Shown: one piece after another, positions 56,901 through 64,000 of the stretch | How the letters are laid out: each line of letters starts with the position of its first letter | How positions within the stretch are numbered: the stretch's first letter is position 1 | Origin: Cocos nucifera | Taxonomy: Eukaryota; Streptophyta; Magnoliopsida; Arecales; Arecaceae | Reading direction: 5' to 3' | NCBI GenBank assembly: GCA_006176705.1 | Contig: QRFJ01002311.1 | Span: forward strand, 248,001-312,000 | DNA: 64,000 nt | Position numbers and translations under genes: made by a program | The notes under the pieces: generated by a model | Database searches by the model: none | The model's input: only the letters and a program-made list of their open reading frames with translations | What the model was told of the DNA's origin: nothing

Positions 56901-57096
56901 ATCTCACTAGAAATCTAAGCACATCGAGCGGCGATACCACCTCATCCATGATTACTTCAAGAAGGGTTACGTCGAGGTCAAGAGAGTCAACTCCGTAGAT
57001 AATGCGGTGGATCCACTTATAAAGCTGTTGGACCAGCCGAAGATCGAAGCCCACCTTGAGAAAATGGAACTTAGATTTGTAGCCAATTGGCCTTAG
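53931..57096 (+). pseudogene. pol: Copia pol of B: protease, integrase, reverse transcriptase, RNase H
   Basis: One frame holds the whole order PR-INT-RT-RH, the Ty1/Copia arrangement. Protease: MLDSGSSAHLC (54028). Pre-integrase: WHLRLGHIAEDRV (about 54450). Integrase: HIDVYGPF, FTDDLSRYGYVYLM, LRSDRGGEY (54820) and SERRNQTLLDMVRSMM. Reverse transcriptase: NSEKWLEAMKSKIDSIYSNQ (55560), KWIYKRRIGAD, IWQMDVKMEFLNG, SIYGLKQ (55978) and the YVDD catalytic motif at 56116-56127. RNase H: YTDSDF, KVEYIAALEAAK, YYDNNSAIVLAK and KHIERRYHLI (56925). It ends at TAG 57094. About a dozen in-frame stops interrupt it, many at Trp or Gln positions. Confidence 0.92.
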
Positions 57097-57098
57097 GT

Positions 57099-57110
57099 CA
57101 AGTGGGTGTT
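57099..57110 (+). other. Polypurine tract of B
   Basis: CAAGTGGGTGTT lies immediately before the 3' LTR at 57111. It is the expected place for plus-strand priming, though the last bases are not purines. Confidence 0.6.
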
Positions 57111-59396
57111 TGTTAGATATATGTGCCCTAGAAGCCAAAATTGGCTGACACTTATAATACATTTCTAAGAGCAAAATTATAATTTTGACTATAAATAGTA
57201 AAATGAATTATTTTCTATCACATATGTGTATTTAGTGTCTGTGATACATCCCTTGAGTTAATGGTAATAATAATTCTTATTTTCAAGAGTTGAAAATTTA
57301 AGACAAGAATTTTCATTATTAACTCATAAAATGCTCCTGACCATAGGATCATCATAAGGATAGTGATTGATCCAAAAGGTTAGTATACAATTTGCTTCTT
57401 TATAGTAGATGAGTCATGAGTCTATGGTGTAGAGATACCAGAGCGAGAGTACAGATACTCATTAGAGAATGAGGGCACTGAGCATGACCATCTCGAGTAG
57501 TCATAAGGAAGTCTACCTTCTCATCGATGACTGACTCAAAGCTACAGTGGTGTGTCTGGTTCTTTGATCTGAGGTGCATCGGCAGCTCACCTTGAGGGTG
57601 TTATAGTTTGACTACACCATGACTCGGTCTCCTAGCCATTCAAAATTCTGAGGTGTATGTTGGCTATAACATGTTCATTGTAGGAATTGGATTGCACTAA
57701 GATAAATCTATCTACCTCGGTGGATGAGGAGCAGTCTTATGATGATCACGAGAATCAAGTCCATAAGCCCATGGCCATGGCAGAGAGTGAAATAATAGAA
57801 AGAGTTTCTATTAAGGTTTTTACATCGAACTTGAATCGAATGATTAAATCATATGATAGAAATTAGGATTTGATGAGTTCACCTTAATCCTAATCTGATC
57901 GGAGCTCAAGATAGAAGAACTTAATCACACAAGTAGCTGCATCAAGAGGTTCATCTTTAGTTTTGATGGATTGCCACCATATACTGCTAGGTGTCACTGG
58001 TGGATTCTGGGAGCAATTAGAATGATTTAGATGATTGATCATTCTAGTTATCTGAATCAGAAAAGTTCTGATCCATCGAAAGAAGTTTCGATGATGTCGA
58101 TGATAGGAGATCACTACATATCCCATTATCATATAAAACTGAATCTAATTGGATCATACAAATAAGGATTTGGATCTAGATATCATCAATTGAACTAATC
58201 TAGTTCAATTGATTTGAATTAGATTCAATTAGGTTCAAGGAAATCATGCTAGCACACAATTGAATCTAACATTCTCCTTTTTCTATCATTAAAAGTTATC
58301 TCAACTTAGTCAAATGAGTTTGTGCTCACTCAGGTACCTTTACCTGGTCTGACTAGAGCTTGTCCAGGTTAGAAAAGGGTTGTCTTAATTTATGAGATAA
58401 ATTTAAGACAACACCAGCCATTTTTCGTCACCTGCTAATTCTTGTCCTTTGACTTTGGTCAAATATTAACCTTTGACCCTTGGACATCTGCCCATGTGTC
58501 ATGCACTTATTGAAGAGCAGATAGGAGTTTGTCCCCTCCCTAAAAATTAGAAAGGAGGGGGCACATGCCTAGGATGGTGTGTGCCGATGGATAGGGATAC
58601 CTGGAGTTCCATACGGATGGAACTCCAGGTTGCTTCTTGGATTCAAACTAGGTGACCCTCACCTATAGACTTTGACCAATCTCAGACGCCACCTTAGGAT
58701 GAATATATGGGTCTCTCATCTGATTAGATCAGGTGATGTCATCCCATCAATCAGATTTAGATCTGATTAAATAAAGCAACATGATTGGCCGGGGTGATGT
58801 GGCACTGCATGGCGCAGCAGGGTCTATATAAAGACCTGTCTGCGCCCAACTTTTAGAGTCTCCTCTCCTAGCCATGCCCCAAGGCTGTGCCTCTCCCTTC
58901 TCTATGCCACCTTTAGGCCATCTCTCTCCTCTCCATGCCCAAGGATAGTTGGGCTTCAGATTAGTGCGATTCAGACAAGAAAAGGCTGACGAGAAAGGAA
59001 GAAGACAACACTGCTGCAGAGACGACTGCTGATCTTCAAAAGAAGTTTCGAAGATCCTCCAAATCAGATTCAGATCTAATTTTTAAAGAAAAGAAAGAGA
59101 ATAAGAAGATCTTCAAATTCAGTCTGAGTGGATATCGATAGAGGCCAGGCACTTGCGTGGCTAGATCCAAAACCTCAGGCAATCGGCAAGATCATCAATG
59201 GGTAATCGAATTATCCATATCAAGGTAAAACTAATTTAGATTTAATTTAATTTAATTTTTTTATTTATTAAATCATAAAATTAGATATGAAAAATGTTAG
59301 ATCTTATTAGGATCTAAGAGAAAAGTTTTAAAATATGCCTCTCGATCCAATTAGATCTGAACGAACTTGACCCCAGAAAATCAGGATTTTTCTTCA
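57111..59396 (+). repeat. B 3' LTR
   Basis: It is 2286 bp, from TGTTAGATATATGTGCCC to GGATTTTTCTTCA, pairing with 48982-51263. TATATAAA is at 58825-58832. Confidence 0.95.
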
Positions 59397-61069
59397 CATC
59401 ACACTACTAATAGCATTCACATAAGGGACTCTATCTATATACTTTCTCTTTTCTTTTGACTGAGGGCTTTGATACTTGGAGAGAGATATGTCGCTCAGCA
59501 ATGGTGTCTCTATAGGTTTGGCCTTCTGCATCCCAAATCTCTCCAGAACTTTTTGGACATATCCTTCTTATGATAAATGGAGCACTCTTTTGCACCTATC
59601 TCCGCAAATCTTTATTCCAAGTATTTTCTATGCTGAATTCAGATCCTTCATCTCAAACTCAGATGATAATGTCTTTTTCAGTCTTTTCATAGCTTCCATT
59701 CTTCTACTGACTATGAGCATATCATCTACATACAGAAGCAGGTACAGGGCATCATCCTCATCTACATTCTTGATGTAGACACAATAATTATATTCACATC
59801 TTGCAAATCTCAGGCTCAAAATAAAGCTATCAAATCTATGATACCACTGATGAGGGGATTGTTTCAGAGCATACAGTGACCTTCTGAGTAAACACACCTT
59901 CTCCTCCTATCCAATCTCCATGAAATTATCTGGCTGCTTTATGTAGATTCTTTCTTCACGTCCATCTATTTCAATTTTATGTTATGCTATATCATCAATG
60001 ACAGCAAAATTCGAATAGATGTATAATGCATCATAGGAGAAAAATTTTTTATATAATTAATTTCTTTTCTTTGTGAGTATCCCTTTGCTATCAGTCTTAC
60101 TTTGAATTTGACTCTACCTTATTTTGAAGGTTTCTCCTTTTTTGTGAATACCCACTTTGAGCCAATAGGTCGAGCACCTTCTAGAAGATCCACCAACTGT
60201 CATGTTTGATTCTTTTCAAGTGATTCCATCTCCTTTATCAAGGCCTGCATCCATGAATCATGATCCTCACTTTCTATAGCCTCTACATAGTTCTCTAGAT
60301 CTCTATTAACAGTGATGAGTGCATAGAAGATAGCCTCATTAATAACATATCTGATCGTTCTTCTGATAGTATGCTGGGACTTGTGCAAAGCTACTCCCAT
60401 TGGCACATCACTTCTGCCTGAAGTCTATGGCTGATCCTACACCTCCATCTGAATAGCTGGCTCACCATACTGGTATCCCATCTGAGTATCTATTCTTCTA
60501 TCTAGCTCCATCTTAATAGGAACACTTCTATAAGTGGATGCAGACCACATGTCATCTATCTCTGACTGGCTACCACTGTTCACCTTGATTTCTCTAGTTC
60601 CAACTATATTTTCAAACCTCTTGAAGATGCTCTCCTCATCAAAGATAACATCCCTATTGATTACTGACATTTATGTTTTAAGATTTCATAGTAGATATCC
60701 TTTGACTCCTTGCGGATAATCAATAAAAAATATCCTTTGAGATTTTGGATCCAATTTGCTCCTCTCAACTACCTCCACATGTGCATAGACTAGGCAACCG
60801 AATACCTTCAGGTGGTCAAGCTCCATCTTCTTTCCACTCCATATCTCCTCTGGAATGCATCTGTTCAGCTTGCGATAAGGAGACCTGTTAACAAGAAAAT
60901 AAGAAAAAATTATGGCATCACCCCGAAAGGACTTTGGAAGTGATGTCTATAGTCTCAAACTTCATATCTTCTCGATCAGTATCCGATTTATCATCTCTGC
61001 GACACCATTCTATCGGAAAGTCATCTTCATCGTGTAATGATGTTTCATACCATTTTTCTCAAAATATCT
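59397..61069 (-). pseudogene. pol: Copia integrase end and reverse transcriptase of C
   Basis: From high to low coordinates it encodes NGVAEMINRILIEK near 61000 (integrase catalytic Glu region), LNRCIPEEIWSGKKMELDHL and LKVFGCLVYAHVEVVERSKL. MSVINRDVIFDEESIFKRFE (60670) and DSWMQALIKEMESLEKNQT (60265-60200) follow. The reverse transcriptase continues with RPIGSKWVFTKK, LRRSLYALKQSPHQWYHRFD and LLYVDDMLIVSRRMEAMKRL (59897-59628). Stops and shifts are present. It is cut by B at 59396 and continues at 48981. Confidence 0.85.
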
Positions 61070-62666
61070 TGATAAGAGCATGATATTATCATTGAGATAC
61101 CATGTTTATCAGTTTAATTCTGACTTCTTAAAATAAATTAAAAATAAATAGAAAGCAGTGAGTGGGGTTGAATTCATAGAGAAGGTAGTGTTTTAGTTTT
61201 GAAATCTTTAATTTTTAGTAAAGAAAAAGAAAAGATTTGAAAAAAATTTGAAGTCAAAAAATAGAATTTTAAATTATGTAAAATTAAATAACAAAAAATT
61301 AAATAGCATAAAAGTAAATTTTTGGTACTAAGATCTATTATTTAGATCTTAGCATCTACTGGCAATAAAATTAAATTTATAATTAAAATTAAAGAGTAAA
61401 AAATAAAGAACTAAATAAAATTTATATTAATTAAAATTTAATTCAAAGTTTAAATATATAAATAAAAAATATAAAGAAAAATAAAAACTAGAAGTAGATG
61501 ATATCGATCTTAGAACGGCAATAGCAAAAAGATGGTGTAGAAAGCCTGCTCTTCCTCTCGGCACCGTCTACACCGAAGCAACCATTAACTCGAGCATGGC
61601 TCTATCCTATACCAAAGTGCTCCTAGATTGAAGATAGATTGATTTTGGAGGCCTGGACCCCTTTAAATAGAGTTCGAAGGGCTCTAGCATGAATAATCTA
61701 GGTTGAAATCGACTTAAAACTCCTAAAATCGCAATTGGGTTTCTGCTATGAATATAAAGCTCTGGACATTGATGGTCATTAGATCATGATCAAACACCAA
61801 AGAAATCACCAAAAAACCATATTTAAAAGCCTTGATCATGTCGGATTAGATATTAGCCATCCGATCATGCATGATGGAGGATTTTCGACCATCTGATGGA
61901 ACTACTAGGTGTTTAAATCATCTCAAGGATGCTTGTTAGCCGTTGGATTAAGATCTGGGAGAAATTGAGCTGTCGAATCATGCAGATGAAGAGCTGGGAA
62001 CCAAATCAAAGAAGAAAATCATGACAACCATTGGATTTGGACTGAAAAAGAGCACAACCACACGATCATGCCTTTACTATGCTCATGGACCCTATAGACC
62101 GACCATATTATGCCTTTACTATGCTCATGGACCCTATGAAACTGCCCCTATATGTCGTGATTAATTTTCTATAAATCCTTTAAGGATCTTGGTCCATCAT
62201 GTGGCATCTTGTGATTGACTATCTGGTGTTGAGCCGATGCACAATCTATCGTAGACTATGTAGTCTGCTGACGTCATGGTGACGTCAGCACTGGAGGGGA
62301 AGTGGGCTGCTGGGCTACGCTGTGCGTGGGCTTTGTAGGCTAGTGGGCTGGCTTCGCTGCTGGACCAGCTAGCTGGCGCATCGACTGGGGTGGGGTTGGT
62401 GGCTTGGCTGAGCACGTCGGCTAAGCCAACTGAGCCGACTAAGCCAATTTTATTTATTATTTTTTTTATTTTTTCTTTGAAAATTCATATCTGATCCATT
62501 TTAACTCTATTTTGCTCCAAACTTATTTCGTTGTGACAAAAAAATGAACTCTTTTTATTGATATATATATTTTAAAAATAATAAATAAAAATATTTAATT
62601 TTTAAAAATAAATATAAATTAATTAATAAATTATTATTTTTTTAGATGAATTTATGATACTTATCA
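61070..62666 (-). repeat. D' 3' LTR
   Basis: It is 1597 bp, starting TGATAAGAGCATGATATTAT and ending GATACTTATCA, homologous to 5401-7022 and 11564-13178. Two nearly repeated phrases (TGCCTTTACTATGCTCATGG) occur at about 62069 and 62111. The small frame at 62197-62415 has no recognisable product. Confidence 0.88.
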
Positions 62667-64000
62667 TACCCGCCAACTTAAACTTTACTCATCCTCGAGT
62701 GAAGAAAGAATTTAGTTTTAGATATCTTTTAACTTTAGAGTTTCGAATTTTATCAAGTAATTTTCAAAATGGCCATTGATGTTCCGTAGAGTATTAATGA
62801 GGTTTGTCATTGGGATATTAATACTTATCAATATAAAAGTTAAGTAAAGAACATTCAATTTTTCTGAACTTTTTCTAAATTATCCCTATCTTTATCTCTA
62901 AATTGTCTAAACTTTCATATGGGCAAGTATATTACTACTTTCGTCCTTTATTTATTGATTTTTTTATTCACATTGTCCACTTTTTGATGCGAATAGCATT
63001 GCTTACTTAGGCAATAGGATCCGGTTACTCGATAAAACATCAATATATTTTTTTAACGTTGTACCACTATTTAGTGTCTTAATCTCTTAAGCTTTCTATT
63101 TGATCCATGTAGCGAGTCTTAGGTCAATGACTCCCGAACTAGTTGGCTTTAGGATACTAGGTATAAAATACCCCTCAGGCTTACTAACTCAAATCAAATA
63201 AGCTATAAGTTAAGACTAGCTTTATAATAAGCTTGTTCTTCCTTCCCATCTTTTGACGTGAAACTCAATACTTGCTTAGGCAAAGAAGCCCAGTTACTCA
63301 GTGAGAAGCACTTAAAAATTATTTTATTTTAATAATTTTTTTTATTATATGAAGAAACGTATAGTTATCCTATACAAGCCCATAAAAAGTAGATTTTTCT
63401 TTGATGCTTGTAGAAAAATTAGAATTGCTCAAAAAAAATTATTTATGTTCTAGACTTAACTCTTTATTGGGTTCTCTTAATACTTGGTCCCTCAATATCT
63501 TACAAATTCTCTGATCTGTGCATTAATTTTTTTTAAAAAAATTCTTAGTTCAACTCAATTCTTAAGCATAATTGGGTGTCTAAATACTAAATACTAACTT
63601 CTTCAAGAATTTTAAAAATTTAAAAATTTTATTATTCTTCATCCAACTTAATCGACATTGTCCTCAATAGAGAAGAAAAAATAAAGAATGTAACAAAGAA
63701 CAGGAAAGAATACACCTGACTCAATGTGTTTTCATGGTCCAGCATTTATCTTTGAAAATTTGGCTCTCCCTCCAACTTATTCAAAATATCCTAAAAAAGT
63801 TAAACTAAATAAATAAATTTGATGAAAAAATTAAATATTAGATTGCCTTTCAACAAGTGCTAAGTTTACCATCCTCAGCCAGACACAAGATAGCTTATCT
63901 ATCCTATATCAAATACTAGATTGATAAATTTTAATGATTTTAGATTGCCAATCTCAAGAAGATAATTTGTTATCCCTTTATTGATATATTCATTATTAAT
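62667..64000 (-). other. D' 3' internal region
   Basis: It aligns with 7023-8345 in D along its length, including the direct repeat pair (about 62979-63040 and 63246-63318). The stretch CCATCCTCAGCCAGACACAA near 63870 matches 8227-8246. No pol sequence lies between the LTR and the gag tail. Confidence 0.82.

Larger units (their letters stand above)
48982..59396 (+). mobile_element. B: complete Copia retrotransposon with family A LTRs
   Basis: It is 10.4 kb with LTRs at 48982-51263 and 57111-59396 and a perfect 5-bp target duplication CATCA (48977-48981 and 59397-59401). Inside are the primer site, a 1.86-kb leader, gag, and a pol that stays in one frame from 54028 to 57096 with about a dozen stop codons. 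It is inserted in the reverse transcriptase to RNase H region of C on the opposite strand. It is the reference copy for A1, A2 and A3. Confidence 0.95.
47757..61069 (-). mobile_element. C: Copia element, interrupted by B and by D'
   Basis: On the minus strand it reads integrase end, reverse transcriptase, RNase H and 3' LTR. Element B sits inside it at 48982-59396, and D' cuts its integrase at 61070. Its 5' part is outside the window. Its LTR start resembles that of G, so both belong to related Tnt1/Tork-like families. The left boundary is uncertain (47757-47787). Confidence 0.8.
61070..64000 (-). mobile_element. D': second gag-only Gypsy copy, partial
   Basis: A 3' LTR (61070-62666) is followed by the same 3' region as in D, up to the gag tail at the window edge (63841-64000 matches 8184-8345). 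The rest lies outside. It is inserted in the integrase of C. Its LTR has diverged from those of D, so it is an independent insertion. Confidence 0.88.

Noticed and set aside
1..64000. Host genes, tRNAs, rRNAs
   Set aside because: No frame outside the elements shows conserved domains, and I saw no tRNA-like or rRNA-like sequence. A formal search could still reveal a short RNA gene.

Overview
This window is repeat-rich nuclear DNA of a flowering plant. AT-rich sequence, Copia and Gypsy LTR retrotransposons with plant-type primer sites, and a plant CACTA (En/Spm) transposon all point that way. A large-genome monocot such as a palm is my guess, at low confidence. I found no host gene, no tRNA or rRNA gene and no CRISPR array. 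Nearly every base can be assigned to a transposable element, and all the coding frames I recognise are decayed element genes.

The elements form one nested tree. I use letters for families. H is a Copia gag remnant (about 13803-15290), the oldest visible layer. E1 is a minus-strand Copia (1-3021 internal, LTR 3022-5400 plus 13179-13802) whose LTR is split by D, a minus-strand Gypsy (5401-13178) with gag but no pol. G is a plus-strand Copia whose 5' LTR starts near 15291. Its gag is cut at 16567 by the CACTA transposon F (16568-31792). The gag continues for 14 bases, is cut again by E2 (plus-strand Copia, 31807-45386), and resumes at 45387. G runs on to reverse transcriptase near 47757, where C, a minus-strand Copia, interrupts it. 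C is broken by B, a complete plus-strand Copia (48982-59396, target duplication CATCA), and by D', a second copy of the gag-only Gypsy (61070 to the right edge).

One LTR family (A) occurs five times: both ends of B, a solo LTR inside E2 (38600-40882, target duplication GTACA), and two copies at the same site in the CACTA transposase (20698-23027 and 25065-27353). The second of these two is preceded by a 234-bp copy of the left flank. This looks like a solo-LTR allele and a full-length allele of one locus joined in the assembly. A 25-N gap (21798-21822) and indel-rich sequence after it support that view.

F carries a degraded transposase on the minus strand: a Transpos_assoc domain at 27556-27795, the Tnp2 core and DUF4218 at 18582-20697, DUF4216 at 17691-18320 and an Ala/Pro-rich acidic tail at 17092-17390. 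It has 17-bp CACTA termini and palindromic subterminal repeats. Its transposase-upstream side holds C-rich and G-rich low-complexity DNA, a foldback hairpin and a roughly 0.9-kb inverted repeat. The most notable items are the gag-only Gypsy family present in two copies, the large inverted repeat at the CACTA right end, the 116-bp higher-order repeat inside the E1 LTR, and the duplicated insertion site.
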